A stretch of 64,000 nucleotides of DNA from Variibacter gotjawalensis (GCF_002355335.1 NZ_AP014946.1:2619501-2683500); one strand, 5' to 3'. Shown: positions 8,868 through 18,717, counted from the stretch's first letter. Notes: generated from the sequence alone by a model not told the origin. Program-made: numbers and translations.

Positions 8868-9950
8868 TTACGGCACAATCGTCGTGAACAGATAAACCGC
8901 AAAGATCGCCAAGTGCACGGCGCCCTGCAGCACAGTCGTGCGGCCGGTGCCGAGCGAGAGTGTCGCGACGACGAAGGTCAGGCCGAGCAGCACCATGCCC
9001 TTGAAGTCGAGGCCGAGCAGCAGCGTCCAGCCGGTCGCCAGCGAAACCAGCGCGACCGCCGGGATCGTCAGGCCGATCGAGGCGAGGGCGGAACCGAGCG
9101 AGAGGTTGATGCTCGTCTGCAGGCGATTTGACCGCGCCGCATTGAGCGCCGCGAGGCTCTCCGGCAGCAGCACGATCGCCGCAATCACGATACCGACGAC
9201 CGTCTTCGGCATGCCGGCGGCCGCGATCCCCCATTCGATCGTCGGCGACAGCTGCTTGGCGATCAGCACCACGGCGCCGAGGCAGGCGACGAGCAGCCCG
9301 AGGCTGGTCAGCGCGATTGCATTCGGCGGCGGTTCGGCATGCGCCTCTTCGTCATTATGCGCCGGGCCGTCGGGCAGAAAGTAGTCGCGGTGACCCAGCG
9401 TCTGAACGAAAACGAAGGCGCCGTAGAGCACTAGCGAGATAACAGCCGCGAGCATCAGCTGGCTCGACGAATACATCGGCCCGACCGTGGTCGTCGTGGT
9501 GTTCGGCAGGATCAGCGTGATGACGGCCATGACGGCGAGCGTCGCCAGCGCGGCGTTGACGCCGTAGAGGCTGAAGGTCTGCTCGCCATGCCGCGAGCTG
9601 CCGAACAGCAGGCAGATGCCGATCATGCCGTTGAGGATGATCATGATGGCGGCGAAGATCGTATCGCGCGCGAGCGTCGACTCGGTTTCTCCGCTCGAGA
9701 TCATCAGCGAGACGATCAGCGCGACCTCGATGATCGTCACCGCGAGCGCCAGGACCAGCGTCCCGAACGGCTCACCGACACGGTGCGCCACCACCTCCGC
9801 GTGGTGAACGGCCGAGACCACGGTCGCGCCGAGCGCGAGGCCCAGTGCCACCGAGAGCATCGGGTGCGAGAATTTGAGCGCGATCAGGAACAGCAGCCAT
9901 CCAACGATGGCCGAGGCCCAGGTCCAAACCGGAATGTGCTTCGAAAACAT
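8868..9950 (-). CDS. Calcium/proton (ChaA-type) antiporter, CaCA superfamily
   Basis: This 360-residue integral membrane protein has about eleven hydrophobic segments in two related halves. Each half carries the CaCA alpha-repeat: residues 50-85 (HHAEVVAHRVGEPFGTL then ALAVTIIEVALI) and about 240-300 (PKTVVGIVIAAIVLLPESLAAL then SLGSALASIGL). The conserved acids in these helices bind the cation. ChaA-type members swap Ca2+ (or Na+/K+) for protons at the inner membrane. A His/Glu-rich cytoplasmic loop (DEEAHAEPPPN) separates the halves. No neighbour suggests a specific ion. ATG at 9950 gives a full-length protein. Confidence 0.88.
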   Translation of the reverse strand: MFSKHIPVWTWASAIVGWLLFLIALKFSHPMLSVALGLALGATVVSAVHHAEVVAHRVGEPFGTLVLALAVTIIEVALIVSLMISSGETESTLARDTIFAAIMIILNGMIGICLLFGSSRHGEQTFSLYGVNAALATLAVMAVITLILPNTTTTTVGPMYSSSQLMLAAVISLVLYGAFVFVQTLGHRDYFLPDGPAHNDEEAHAEPPPNAIALTSLGLLVACLGAVVLIAKQLSPTIEWGIAAAGMPKTVVGIVIAAIVLLPESLAALNAARSNRLQTSINLSLGSALASIGLTIPAVALVSLATGWTLLLGLDFKGMVLLGLTFVVATLSLGTGRTTVLQGAVHLAIFAVYLFTTIVP

Positions 9951-10073
9951 GCCTCATTGGTAAGCGGCGAATCGGCCCCGCGCCACCGGAATCGGCCGAC
10001 CTGGCGGGCAAGTGATCGAAACGCGCCGCCACTCGGCATATGCGTTGCATGAATCGCGGCTGAGGAGATCGCC

Positions 10074-10307
10074 GTGCTGCCCATTCCGCGTCGTTACAGC
10101 CACTTCGTTTTCGGTGTCATTCAGTCGGGGCTGACCAGCCTCATCGCAGCCGGCATCGCGAGCCTGCCGGTCGTTACCGCCGGCGACTATCTGCGGCACT
10201 GGGCACTGTCTTGGCTGATCGCCTGGGTGACGATGCTGCCCATCGTTCTGCTGGCAGCGCCCGCGATCCGCGCGCTCGCCACCGCGATGACGCGCGAGGA
10301 GCGCTAA
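10074..10307 (+). CDS. DUF2798 small membrane protein
   Basis: The 77-residue product is a two-helix inner-membrane protein: the motif RRYSHFVFGVIQSGLTSLIAAGIAS, then a second helix with WLIAWVTMLPIVLLAAPAIRAL and a basic end. This matches the DUF2798 family, whose function is unknown. The start is GTG 10074 behind GAGGAG at 10062-10067. Its TAA shares bases with the TAG of the converging amine oxidase gene (10304-10307). Confidence 0.85.
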   Translation: MLPIPRRYSHFVFGVIQSGLTSLIAAGIASLPVVTAGDYLRHWALSWLIAWVTMLPIVLLAAPAIRALATAMTREER

Positions 10308-11530
10308 GCCTTGCGGAGCGCCGCGTGGGCCGCGTCCGCCGCGTCGCGGCCGGTGCGCAGCGCGCCATGCGCCGTCGTGAAATCGCGCGCCGAGACGGCT
10401 TCGCCTGCGAAAAAGATGCGATCGTCGACCGGCGCTGCGAGCGCGGCACGCGCATCCGCATGGCCGATCAGAGCCGCCGAGTAGGAGCCGAGCGCGAACG
10501 GATCCTGCGCCCATTGCGTTGAGATGATGGGCTTCAGCCTCTTGAGGACGTCGTGGCCGAAATGGTTCGCGAGCTCTTCGCGCGCGAAGGTGACCTGAGC
10601 ATCGATGCCGCCTTTTTCCATCGCGCGCGCATTCTCGCCGCCGAAATAGCACTCGATCACGGGCCGCCCGAACGGCCGGAAGTGATAGCTGCCGGTGCCG
10701 ATGCGATCCTTCGTGCCGAACACGCGGCCTTCCTTCGGAAAGTCGTCGGGCCTTTCGATGCGGAAGAAGAGCTTATCGGCAAGCCCGAGCGGCAGCCCAC
10801 CGGCGGCCGCGATCTTCTCCGGCAGCGGAGGGTCGAAGCGCAGCGTCTCGCGCGCGAGCAGATTGGTCGAGATCGTGACGATGATCGCACGGCACGAAAG
10901 TTCGCCGCGTGTTGTCGTGACGCGAATGTCTTTGCCGGAATGATCGATGCGGCTGACGGCCTCGCCGAGCCGGATGTCGAGCCCTTTCGCATAGCCTGCG
11001 ACCGTCGTGCCGTAGCCTTGTGTGACGCGCCAGTTAGTTCCGCTGTCGTAGTACCGGTCGTAGTCGACCACCGAAAGTTTGTCGGCTTCGACGCCGTTGG
11101 CGTAAGTCGAGATCGCCGAGATCAGCGCGTTCCAGGGATTGCCGGGCTCAAGCAACGTCGATGCTGCGCGATCTTTCTCGCGCGCGGCTTTCTCGACGCG
11201 CGTCTCGTATTGATCGATCGTGGCGCGGAAGTCGGTTTGCTCTTCCGCGCTCATCGAGAGTTCGTTGCGGATGCGGTTCCACGGCGGGAAGGTCGTGTCG
11301 ATCGTTAAGCCGAGCTCGCGCGCGATGCCGGTCCATTCGTTCTCTTCGGCCGAATGCAGCCAACCGCAGCCGAGATCGAGCGGCAGTTCTCCGGCGACAG
11401 TCGCGGCGCGACCGCCGACGCGATCGCGCGCTTCGAGCACTACAGCGTTGACGCCGTGGTCCTTCAGTCGGCGGCCCGCCGCAACGCCTGCGGCGCCCGC
11501 GCCGATAACGATGACTTCAATTTCGTGCAT
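10304..11530 (-). CDS. Flavin-containing amine oxidase
   Basis: This 408-residue protein starts with a dinucleotide-binding fold, VIVIGAGAAGVAAGRRL, followed by VVLEARDRVGGRA and GCGWLH, the FAD-binding GG motif of the monoamine oxidase/phytoene desaturase group. Near the C-terminus IFFAGEAVS is the second FAD-contacting motif. There is no Tat or Sec signal, so it is cytoplasmic. Family members oxidise amines or polyamines with release of peroxide; the substrate is unknown. Single gene, downstream of the chemoreceptor on the same strand with 81 bases between. Confidence 0.88.
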   Translation of the reverse strand: MHEIEVIVIGAGAAGVAAGRRLKDHGVNAVVLEARDRVGGRAATVAGELPLDLGCGWLHSAEENEWTGIARELGLTIDTTFPPWNRIRNELSMSAEEQTDFRATIDQYETRVEKAAREKDRAASTLLEPGNPWNALISAISTYANGVEADKLSVVDYDRYYDSGTNWRVTQGYGTTVAGYAKGLDIRLGEAVSRIDHSGKDIRVTTTRGELSCRAIIVTISTNLLARETLRFDPPLPEKIAAAGGLPLGLADKLFFRIERPDDFPKEGRVFGTKDRIGTGSYHFRPFGRPVIECYFGGENARAMEKGGIDAQVTFAREELANHFGHDVLKRLKPIISTQWAQDPFALGSYSAALIGHADARAALAAPVDDRIFFAGEAVSARDFTTAHGALRTGRDAADAAHAALRKA

Positions 11531-11611
11531 GAGCTTTCACGGCGTTAAGGTAGGGCGCTTTCGTGAAAGCTCCAAGAATGGCTACAAGACTGGCCACAAG
11601 ACCGCGCAATA

Positions 11612-13624
11612 CTACGCGGCGCGGACAGTGCCAAGGAAGCGATCGACCTCTGCGCGCAGCTGGTGGCTTTGCGCCGCGAGCGCCTGAACCGCCTTGAACA
11701 CTTGGCTCGACGCAACGCCGGTCTCGATGGCGCGGCCATTCACGTCCGCGATATTGCCGGCAACTTCCGCCGTGCCGTTCGCGGCGATCTGCGCGTTATG
11801 CGAGATTTCCTGCGTCGCCGCATATTGCTTCTCGACCGAAGAGGCGACCGCGGTCGCGATTTCGGCGATGCGGTGGATCGTGCTGCTGATGTCCTTGATC
11901 GTGTGCACCGAGTCGATCGTCGCCGATTGGATGGCGCCGATCTGCGCGCCGATTTCCTGCGTCGCCTGCGCGGTCTGTGCCGCAAGGCTCTTCACCTCGG
12001 AGGCGACCACCGCGAAGCCGCGGCCGGCTTCGCCCGCGCGTGCAGCTTCGATGGTGGCATTGAGCGCGAGCAGGTTCGTCTGTTCGGCGATATCCGAGAT
12101 GATCTCGATGACGTCGCCGATGCGCTGCGCGGCCTGCGAGAGCGCGCTGATGCGAGCGTCTGTTTGTTGCGCCTGTTCGACGGCCGCAATCGCGATGCGG
12201 CTCGATTCTTGAACTTGCCGCGCGATCTCGTTGACGGAGGTCGCCAGCTCATCGGACGCCGCTGCGACCGACTGAACGCTCGACGACGCGGCGGTGGAGA
12301 ACCGCGCCGCGGAGCCCGAAAGCGCGCGTGTGCCTTCGGCGCTGTTCGTCAGTGTGCTGGCGGTCTCTTCGAGATCGCGTGTTGCGCGCGTAACCGTTCC
12401 GATGATCTGACCGACGGCATCGTCGAAGCGGTCGGCCCAGCCGTTGAGCTCTTGCTTACGGTTGCGTTGCGACTGTTCGGTGTCCGCCTTCTGCCGCGCC
12501 TCAAGCCGCGCGAGGTGCGCCAGCTGATCGCGGAAGGTTGTCGCGGCGCGCGCCGCATCGCCGACTTCGTCGGTTCGATTGGCATACGGGATCGCGACCG
12601 AAAGATTGCTGCGCGCAAGGTCGAGCAGAACGTTACCGATCTTTCGGATCGGCCGCACGATATGCATTTGCGACAGCATTGCGAGCGCGAGCAGCACTGC
12701 GATCACCGCAAGGCCAATGATCGCAGTGAGGTTTTCGGCCCACACCAGCGTGTCGCGCACATGATTGTCGGCTTGATTGCGCAGGATGGCGTTCTGGACA
12801 GTCGCGAGTTCCACGAGCTTCGTCACTTCGTCGACGAGCACCGTCGCGCGACTTTCGATCAGCGCCGTCTGTTGATCGATCGCAACCGCGATTTCGCTCA
12901 GCATTTTGCGGAAGGATTGGTGCAGCGTTCCGAGCGTATCGATGGTCTTGCGAATGTCGGCGTCGTTCGTCGCGGCTGCGGCGCGTTGCAGCGCTTTCGT
13001 GATACGATCAATTCCGATCGTCGCATCCATCATCGCGTTTTCCTGCTGGAGAACGCGAAGACGCAGTACCGCATTATTCGCCGTCTGGTACGCCGCATCG
13101 GCCGCGTAGAGTTCCGGCATCAGCGGCGCTGAGGTGCCGCCGCGCGCTTCCACGCGGCGGATCTCCGCCGTCCATGATTTCCAGATGCGCTCGCGCTCGC
13201 CGTCGAGGCGAATGATCTTCACCTGCGACTTGGCGATCTCTTCGGCCGTGACCACGGTCTCGGCGAGCTTATTGCGGATCGTCGCGAGGCGAACGAGGTG
13301 GCCGTCATCGCGGCTCAAGCGCTCGGCGTTGTCGATGTAGTCGCGGCCCGCCGTACCGGCTCGCTTGAGTTCGACCAATGCGGTGTCGATCGCGGTTTGC
13401 GATGACGCGAGGCGGATGCGGTCGAGTTGTTGCTGTGCGGATTGAACGGCGGTGAGCGCCGCCATGCTCTCGAAGATCGATTGGCCTTCGCGGTCCGAGC
13501 TGGAGCCTACGGCGGAAATCTCCGCATTTCCCCAGCGATCGCTGACGATCATGCCGCCGACGAGCGCTATGCCGAGCAGGGCCGAGAGCCCCAGTTTGGT
13601 GCCGATGTAGAGCCGCGTGACCAT
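11612..13624 (-). CDS. Methyl-accepting chemotaxis protein
   Basis: The 670-residue receptor has a membrane segment at about residues 12-30, a helical periplasmic sensor of about 265 residues (rich in Gln/Ala/Glu, four-helix-bundle type), a second membrane helix near 295-320, a HAMP linker starting [11 protein letters not shown], and the signalling hairpin with [21 protein letters not shown] at its tip. The conserved tip contacts CheA and CheW. There is no recognisable pentapeptide CheR tether at the end (RFLGTVRAA). The ligand cannot be predicted. No che genes are in this window. Confidence 0.93.
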   Translation of the reverse strand: MVTRLYIGTKLGLSALLGIALVGGMIVSDRWGNAEISAVGSSSDREGQSIFESMAALTAVQSAQQQLDRIRLASSQTAIDTALVELKRAGTAGRDYIDNAERLSRDDGHLVRLATIRNKLAETVVTAEEIAKSQVKIIRLDGERERIWKSWTAEIRRVEARGGTSAPLMPELYAADAAYQTANNAVLRLRVLQQENAMMDATIGIDRITKALQRAAAATNDADIRKTIDTLGTLHQSFRKMLSEIAVAIDQQTALIESRATVLVDEVTKLVELATVQNAILRNQADNHVRDTLVWAENLTAIIGLAVIAVLLALAMLSQMHIVRPIRKIGNVLLDLARSNLSVAIPYANRTDEVGDAARAATTFRDQLAHLARLEARQKADTEQSQRNRKQELNGWADRFDDAVGQIIGTVTRATRDLEETASTLTNSAEGTRALSGSAARFSTAASSSVQSVAAASDELATSVNEIARQVQESSRIAIAAVEQAQQTDARISALSQAAQRIGDVIEIISDIAEQTNLLALNATIEAARAGEAGRGFAVVASEVKSLAAQTAQATQEIGAQIGAIQSATIDSVHTIKDISSTIHRIAEIATAVASSVEKQYAATQEISHNAQIAANGTAEVAGNIADVNGRAIETGVASSQVFKAVQALAAQSHQLRAEVDRFLGTVRAA

Positions 13625-13634
13625 TCGAAGCGCT

Positions 13635-13653
13635 TCCGCCAGGATTTGGCGGA
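13635..13653 (-). terminator. Hairpin between trcR and the chemoreceptor gene
   Basis: A perfect 7-bp stem, TCCGCCA/TGGCGGA with a 5-base loop, lies in the 69 bases between the trcR stop and the chemoreceptor start. No U-run follows on the minus strand, so it would be a weak or factor-dependent stop for trcR, or part of the chemoreceptor leader. Confidence 0.35.
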
Positions 13654-13693
13654 GAATGCGCTCCGTTAGGTTAACTTACGTGTAATCCGGCCG

Positions 13694-14371
13694 TTATTCG
13701 CTCTTGCCGCCGAGCTGCTTGAGCTTGGCGAAGACCGCGTCGACGTTGAGCTCTTCGAGCGGCTTCTTCGGCGCATCGCTCTCGCGGGCAGCCGTCGTTT
13801 CCGAAGCCGGGAGTAGGGTGGCACCGGTATCAGCCTGGACGGGCTTTTCTTTCGCGGCCTTGCCGACTTCGAGATCGAGGTCGAGCTGCGTGCAGAGGCC
13901 GAGCGTCACTGGGTCCATCGGCTGCAGGTTGGTCGAATTCCAGTGATTGCGGTCTTTGACGGCCTGGATCGTCGACTTGGTGGTGCCGACGAGGCGCATG
14001 ATCTGCGCATCTTTCAGCTCCGGATGGCTGCGCACGAGCCAGAGGATCGCGTTCGGGCGATCCTGGCGGCGCGATACCGGGGTATAGCGCGGGCCGCGCT
14101 TCGTCTTCGGAGCCGGCAGGCGCACCTTGGCGTCCGCGAGCTTGAGGCGCTTGTTGGTATCGGCTTCGGCGGCTTCGATGTCGGCACGCGACAGCTGGCT
14201 GGTTTGAATCGGGTCTAAGCCCTTGATCCCTTGCGCCGAATCGCCGTCTGCGATGGCTTTCACCTCGAGCGGGTGTAGCTTGCAGAACTCGGCGATCTGG
14301 TCGAACGAGAGCGCCGTATTCTCGACCAGCCATACGGCCGTTGCCTTCGGCATAAGCGGTTGATTCGACAT
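13694..14371 (-). CDS. trcR: Cell cycle transcriptional regulator TrcR (DUF1013)
   Basis: The 225-residue protein matches the alphaproteobacterial TrcR/DUF1013 family: MPKATAVWLVENTALSFDQIAEFCKLH at the N-terminus (a helix-turn-helix-like segment), a basic middle (KTKRGPRYTPVSRRQDRP), and a second HTH-like segment, AQIMRLVGTTKSTIQAVKDRNHWNS, then NLQPMDPVTLGLC. The family is nearly universal in alphaproteobacteria and is associated with cell-cycle transcription. The last 55 residues are Ala/Lys/Glu-rich and poorly conserved. ATG 14371 follows AGAGGA at a 9-base spacing. A GC-rich hairpin lies in its leader (14389-14413). Confidence 0.92.
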   Translation of the reverse strand: MSNQPLMPKATAVWLVENTALSFDQIAEFCKLHPLEVKAIADGDSAQGIKGLDPIQTSQLSRADIEAAEADTNKRLKLADAKVRLPAPKTKRGPRYTPVSRRQDRPNAILWLVRSHPELKDAQIMRLVGTTKSTIQAVKDRNHWNSTNLQPMDPVTLGLCTQLDLDLEVGKAAKEKPVQADTGATLLPASETTAARESDAPKKPLEELNVDAVFAKLKQLGGKSE

Positions 14372-14388
14372 GGCAAAAGTCCTCTTAG

Positions 14389-14413
14389 GCTTCGCCCGCC
14401 GGGCAGGCGAAGC
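14389..14413 (-). promoter_or_regulatory. Perfect hairpin in the trcR 5' leader
   Basis: GCTTCGCC (14389-14396) pairs perfectly with GGCGAAGC (14406-14413) around a 9-base loop, 18 bases upstream of the trcR start codon on the minus strand. Its position just upstream of the ribosome binding site would let it affect translation; no function is shown. Confidence 0.4.
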
Positions 14414-14496
14414 AGGTAGTCATCAGGGATGACGGGATTAACGCGAAATATAGGCGTTTGGGATTGTGATGTCCATGCGGAGCGGCGGCCAATTTG

Positions 14497-14526
14497 CTTG
14501 ACAGGGCGGCGGCCTAACGCCATTTC
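14497..14526 (+). promoter_or_regulatory. Possible promoter upstream of ispH
   Basis: CTTGACA (14497-14503) is an excellent alphaproteobacterial -35 element. The hexamer 17 bases later, CATTTC (14521-14526), is a poor -10. It lies 64 bases before the ispH ATG. Confidence 0.3.
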
Positions 14527-14589
14527 GAGTATCGAACGGCCCCGGTTGGCCGACTCCCTGGCTGGCCCCTTAGAGGGCGCGAGTATTTG

Positions 14590-15579
14590 ATGACCGCAGC
14601 ACGCATTTCGTCCCCGTCCGGCAAACCGCCGCTCAAGGTTCTATTGTGCTCACCGCGTGGTTTCTGCGCCGGCGTCGTGCGCGCGATCGATACGGTCGAG
14701 CGCCTGCTGGCGACGCATGGCGCGCCCGTCTATGTCCGGCACGAGATCGTCCATAACCGCTACGTCGTCGAAGGCCTGAAGCGCAAGGGCGCGATCTTCG
14801 TCGAAGAGCTCGAAGAGATTCCGGACACCACCGCACCGGTCGTCTTCTCGGCGCATGGCGTCGCGATCGAAGTGCGCGAGGAAGCCGAGCGCCGTAACTT
14901 CGTTTCGATCGACGCAACATGCCCACTGGTGACGAAGGTTCACCGCGAGGCCGAGATCCATCATCGCCGCAAGCGCGAGATTTTGCTGATCGGTCATGCC
15001 GGCCATCCGGAAGTGGACGGCACCATCGGCCAACTGCCGCCCGGCAGCGTGAAGCTGATCGAGACGCTGGCGGACGCCGAGAACGTGCAGCCGGCCGACG
15101 AGAAGAACCTCGCTTACATCACGCAGACGACGCTGTCGGTCGACGACACCGCCGAGATCGTCGCGTGCCTGAAGCGCCGCTTCCCGGCGATCTCGGGCCC
15201 GCACAAGGAAGACATCTGCTACGCGACGACCAATCGTCAGCAGGCCGTGAAGCAAGTCGCGTCCTCGGTCGATGCGCTGATCGTTGTCGGTGCTCCGAAC
15301 TCGTCGAACTCGCAGCGTCTGCGCGAAGTCGCCGAGCGGGAAGGCTGCAAGCGCTCGTTCCTGATGCAGCGCGCTGCCGAGATCGATTGGGATCAGCTCG
15401 GCGACATCCGCGTGCTTGGCGTCACGGCCGGCGCGTCGGCGCCTGAAGTGCTCGTCGAAGAAATCATCGATGCGTTCGCACAGCGTTACGACATCGAAGT
15501 GGAGAATGTCTCGGGCGTGACCGAGAGCATGTTCTTTCCGCTGCCGCGCGCCGTTCGTCCGACCGAAGCCGCAGAATAG
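14590..15579 (+). CDS. ispH: 4-hydroxy-3-methylbut-2-enyl diphosphate reductase
   Basis: This 329-residue enzyme performs the last step of the MEP isoprenoid pathway, reducing HMBPP to IPP and DMAPP with a [4Fe-4S] cluster. The three cluster cysteines are visible: C26 in PRGFCAG, one in [12 protein letters not shown] near residue 111, and one in [11 protein letters not shown] near 209. HEIVHN, the GHxxHPE-like segment [10 protein letters not shown] and the conserved [11 protein letters not shown] are also present. ATG 14590 is preferred over the TTG just before it. It is followed by thrB after 9 bases and by rnhA, forming an ispH-thrB-rnhA run common in rhizobia. Confidence 0.97.
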   Translation: MTAARISSPSGKPPLKVLLCSPRGFCAGVVRAIDTVERLLATHGAPVYVRHEIVHNRYVVEGLKRKGAIFVEELEEIPDTTAPVVFSAHGVAIEVREEAERRNFVSIDATCPLVTKVHREAEIHHRRKREILLIGHAGHPEVDGTIGQLPPGSVKLIETLADAENVQPADEKNLAYITQTTLSVDDTAEIVACLKRRFPAISGPHKEDICYATTNRQQAVKQVASSVDALIVVGAPNSSNSQRLREVAEREGCKRSFLMQRAAEIDWDQLGDIRVLGVTAGASAPEVLVEEIIDAFAQRYDIEVENVSGVTESMFFPLPRAVRPTEAAE

Positions 15580-15588
15580 TGGGCCGCT

Positions 15589-16557
15589 ATGGCGGTCTAT
15601 ACTGACGTTTCGGCGGAGCAACTCGCCGAGTTCCTATCCGGCTATTCGCTCGGCGAACTGCTCTCCTACAAGGGCATCGCGGAAGGCGTCGAGAACTCCA
15701 ACTATTTGGTCCACACGACCTCCGGCTACGTGCTGCTGACGCTGTTCGAGAAGCGCGTCAAAGCCAGCGATCTTCCGTTTTTCATCGGCCTGATGGAACA
15801 TCTCGCGACGCGCGGGCTCAACTGCCCGCTACCGGTCAAGAACCGGAGCGGCGAAGCGCTCGGCACGCTCGCGGGGCGTCCGGCCGTTGTTGTCACATTC
15901 CTCGAAGGCATGTCGATGCGCCGCCCCACCGCAGCGCATTGCGAGGCGCTCGGGGAGGCGCTGGCGCAGCTGCACAATGCCGGCGAAGGTTTTTCGATCA
16001 CGCGCGTCAACGCGTTGTCGATGCCGGGCTGGCGTCCGCTTTACGACATGGCGGGGCACGAACGCGCCAACACGTTGCGCGCCGGTCTCGGCGACACCGT
16101 CGCGTTCGAACTCGATCATCTCGAGAAGGAATGGCCGCGCAATCTTCCGGCCGGCGTCATTCACGCCGATCTCTTTCCGGACAACGTGTTCTTCCTCGGC
16201 GACAAGCTGTCGGGACTGATCGACTTCTACTTCGCCTGTAACGACATGCTGGCCTACGACGTTGCGATCTGCCTCAACGCGTGGTGCTTCGAAACGGACG
16301 CGTCGTTCAACGTCACCAAAGGCCGCGCGTTGCTGCAGGGCTATCAGAGCGTGCGTCCGCTTTCGGCTGCCGAGCAGGAGGCACTGCCGATCCTCGCGCG
16401 CGGCGCCGCGTTGCGCTTCCTGCTGACGCGGCTCGTCGATTGGCTGAACGTTCCGCCGGGCGCGCTCGTCCGCCCGCACGATCCGCTCGAATATTTCCGC
16501 AAGCTTCGCCACCACCAGCGCGCGACGACCGCGCGCGACTACGGGCTCGGCGCATGA
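15589..16557 (+). CDS. thrB: Homoserine kinase (ThrB type II)
   Basis: The 322-residue protein belongs to the choline-kinase-fold homoserine kinases found in alphaproteobacteria and pseudomonads, not to the GHMP type. It starts [19 protein letters not shown] and shows [13 protein letters not shown] (nucleotide loop), [11 protein letters not shown] (catalytic loop with Asp and Asn) and [10 protein letters not shown] (metal-binding Asp). It makes O-phosphohomoserine for threonine synthesis. Its TGA overlaps the rnhA ATG. Confidence 0.95.
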   Translation: MAVYTDVSAEQLAEFLSGYSLGELLSYKGIAEGVENSNYLVHTTSGYVLLTLFEKRVKASDLPFFIGLMEHLATRGLNCPLPVKNRSGEALGTLAGRPAVVVTFLEGMSMRRPTAAHCEALGEALAQLHNAGEGFSITRVNALSMPGWRPLYDMAGHERANTLRAGLGDTVAFELDHLEKEWPRNLPAGVIHADLFPDNVFFLGDKLSGLIDFYFACNDMLAYDVAICLNAWCFETDASFNVTKGRALLQGYQSVRPLSAAEQEALPILARGAALRFLLTRLVDWLNVPPGALVRPHDPLEYFRKLRHHQRATTARDYGLGA

Positions 16558-17036
16558 GCGAGGAAAAGACCGGCGCGGTCACGATCTTCACCGACGGCGC
16601 ATGCTCGGGAAATCCGGGCCCTGGCGGTTGGGGCGCCGTGCTGATCTACAACGGCCACGAGAAAGATCTTCATGGCGGCGAGGCGCACACGACCAATAAC
16701 CGCATGGAGTTGATGGGCGCGATCTCGGCGCTGGAGACGTTGAAGCGTCCGTGCACGGTCGATCTGCACACCGACTCGCAATACATGCGCAACGGCATCA
16801 TGCAGTGGATTCACGGCTGGAAGCGCAACGGCTGGAAGACGGCCGACAAAAAGCCCGTGAAGAACGCCGATCTATGGCAGCGCCTCGAGGCGGCGATCGG
16901 GCGTCACCAGGTGCGCTGGCACTGGGTCAAAGGGCACGCCGGCGATGTGATGAACGAGCGCGCCGACGCGCTCGCCCGTCAAGGTGTATTGGACGCCCGC
17001 ACGACACTGCGCACGGGCGCCCCGCTCGACAAATAA
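16554..17036 (+). CDS. rnhA: Ribonuclease HI
   Basis: The 160-residue protein is a standard RNase HI that degrades the RNA strand of RNA-DNA hybrids. Catalytic acids are in [16 protein letters not shown] (Asp), [14 protein letters not shown] (Glu), LHTDSQYM (Asp) and [16 protein letters not shown] (His and the last Asp). The basic protrusion [20 protein letters not shown] is intact. ATG 16554 overlaps the thrB stop as ATGA, showing translational coupling. Confidence 0.97.
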   Translation: MSEEKTGAVTIFTDGACSGNPGPGGWGAVLIYNGHEKDLHGGEAHTTNNRMELMGAISALETLKRPCTVDLHTDSQYMRNGIMQWIHGWKRNGWKTADKKPVKNADLWQRLEAAIGRHQVRWHWVKGHAGDVMNERADALARQGVLDARTTLRTGAPLDK

Positions 17037-17522
17037 TCAGAGCGATTTCAGGATCGTCTCGGCGCCCGAGACTTCGACCTTGCCGGGCATTTCTTCGACA
17101 TTGAGCTGCTTCACGACGCCATCTTCGACGACCATCGAGTAACGCTTCGAACGAACGCCGAGACCGTTGCCGGATGCGTCGAATGCCATGTCGAGCGCCT
17201 TGGCGAATTCGCCGTTGCCGTCGGAGAGAAATTCGACTTTGCCTTCGGCGCCGCTCGCGTTCTTCCATGCGTCCATCACGAAGTGATCGTTGACGCCGGT
17301 GACGGCGATCGAGTCGATACCCTTCGCCTTGATGGCGTCAGCGTTGGCGATGAAGCCGGGCAGGTGGCTCTTGTGGCAGGTACCCGTGAAGGCGCCCGGC
17401 ACCGCGAACAGAACGATCTTCTTGCCCTTGAAGACTTCGTCGGTCGTCTTCCAGGCCGGGCCTTCGGCCGTCGAAACGCGGAAACGGGAATTCGGAATGC
17501 TGTCGCCGACCTTGATGGGCAT
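17037..17522 (-). CDS. Peroxiredoxin, Prx5/glutaredoxin-dependent type
   Basis: The 161-residue protein reduces peroxides through the peroxidatic cysteine in VPGAFTGTCHKSHLPGF (near residue 49). It has the Prx5-class features GKKIVLFAVPGAF, IAVTGVNDHFVMDAW and EFLSDGNGEFAKALDM. Gly-Thr replaces the more usual Pro-Thr before the cysteine (TGTC instead of TPTC). ATG 17522 has AGGA at good spacing. Its stop abuts the rnhA stop in convergent orientation with no spacer. Confidence 0.93.
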   Translation of the reverse strand: MPIKVGDSIPNSRFRVSTAEGPAWKTTDEVFKGKKIVLFAVPGAFTGTCHKSHLPGFIANADAIKAKGIDSIAVTGVNDHFVMDAWKNASGAEGKVEFLSDGNGEFAKALDMAFDASGNGLGVRSKRYSMVVEDGVVKQLNVEEMPGKVEVSGAETILKSL

Positions 17523-17612
17523 GGGATGTCCTCGTGCAGATTGTGGAGTTTGGATATGAGGTTGGGGGCGGACCTTAGCAACCGCCATTTCGGCTGTCGA
17601 TCATTGCTCACC

Positions 17613-17830
17613 GTAGCCCGGATGAGTGAGGCGAAGCCGAACGACATCCGGGAACTATGTTGCGAGCGCGCCCCGGATATCGCTCGGCACTCCGTGCCTT
17701 CGCTCATCCGGGCTACAGGCGCGTCTCGTCGAAACCGTAGCTCGGATAAGTGAGGCGCAGCCGAACGACATCCGGGGACCAAAAATACGAGCGCTTCCGG
17801 ATATCGCTCAGCACTCTCCATCCAGGCTAC
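17613..17830. repeat. Two tandem copies of a GTAGCCCGGATG palindromic repeat
   Basis: Copy one spans 17613-17716 and copy two 17737-17830. Each begins GTAG(C)CCGGAT-AAG/GAG, continues with GGCG-AGCCGAACGACATCCGGG and ends with an inverted copy, CATCC-GGCTAC. Both are followed by AGGCGCGTCT-GTCGA, so a unit of about 124 bases has been duplicated in tandem. Related copies lie at 43696-43790 and 62326-62435, and a half copy near 30186. This family is widespread in Bradyrhizobium-group genomes. It fills the gap between the peroxiredoxin and DsbD-like genes. Confidence 0.85.
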
Positions 17831-17838
17831 AGGCGCGT

Positions 17839-18717
17839 CTAGTCGAGCTTGAATGGGACCTCGATGGCGTCCGTGTCACTCGTTGCCGTGAGCGTCAGCG
17901 TAGCGCCCGAGGCGGAGACTCCTGGCGGCATGCCGTCGATCTCGAACGCAAAGCGCTGGGCGCCGGCGGGCGCACCGTCGATCGGCTCGGGGAGCGGCAA
18001 GCTCCAGTCCTGCGTCGGACCTTCGGCGAAGAGATCGACCTTCTTTCCGGCTGGTGCCGCAACGTCGACGACGACGCGCGGCTTGGCGCCGTCTTCCCGC
18101 TTCGCCGCGATGATGGCGAACAGGGCCTTGGCTCCGAGCTCGCTCGTCTGCGGGACGCGTTTCACTGCCGTGGCGAGGACCGAAGCCGTCGCGGCTGTCG
18201 CGGGCTGCAGCGTCAGCATTGCTTTGGCATCGACAGGCACGCATAGCTTTTCGCAGATTGCGTAGTCGAATTTGCCGCGCAGCGTGACCGGCTTCTTCGG
18301 GTCCTTGGCGATGACGCGCAACGGGAATATGACGCGCTCGCCATAGCCGATCGATGTGCCGTTGCCATCCTTGAAACGCTTCGGCGCGGGAAACTGAGCA
18401 ACAACGGTCGCGACATTCTCGGACGCCGAGAAGTCGAAGCGAGGCGGAACGCCGGAATCTCCGGGATAGCGCCAGTATGTCTTCCAGCCTGGCTCCAGCG
18501 TGATCTCAATCGCCGCCGTGATCGTAGCTGACGATCCGCTGTCGCGGCCTGACAGCAAGCGAACGGCTGAGTGAGTGCTGCGATCCCATGCCGAAACATC
18601 GGCAGCGCCACCCTCCGCGCGCAGGGAATCGTTAAGCGAAATCGCCGCCGCAACGCCGGCGAGCGCCAGCAAAACGATGCGCGTCGGGAACCGGATAAGG
18701 CCGGTATTCGTAGTCAT
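17839..18717 (-). CDS. Exported DsbD N-terminal-domain-like protein
   Basis: This 292-residue protein has an N-terminal signal segment (IVLLALAGVAAAISL) and a mature periplasmic part resembling the N-terminal immunoglobulin-like domain of DsbD: LEPGWKTYWRYPGDSGVPPRFD, then YGERVIFPLRV and FDYAICEKLCVPVDAKAML. The CEKLC pair corresponds to the redox-active cysteine pair of DsbD-alpha. The transmembrane and thioredoxin domains of full DsbD are absent, so it is a stand-alone thiol-disulfide exchange domain and needs a membrane partner such as CcdA/ScsB. ATG 18717 gives the signal peptide. It diverges from yqgE. Confidence 0.83.
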   Translation of the reverse strand: MTTNTGLIRFPTRIVLLALAGVAAAISLNDSLRAEGGAADVSAWDRSTHSAVRLLSGRDSGSSATITAAIEITLEPGWKTYWRYPGDSGVPPRFDFSASENVATVVAQFPAPKRFKDGNGTSIGYGERVIFPLRVIAKDPKKPVTLRGKFDYAICEKLCVPVDAKAMLTLQPATAATASVLATAVKRVPQTSELGAKALFAIIAAKREDGAKPRVVVDVAAPAGKKVDLFAEGPTQDWSLPLPEPIDGAPAGAQRFAFEIDGMPPGVSASGATLTLTATSDTDAIEVPFKLD

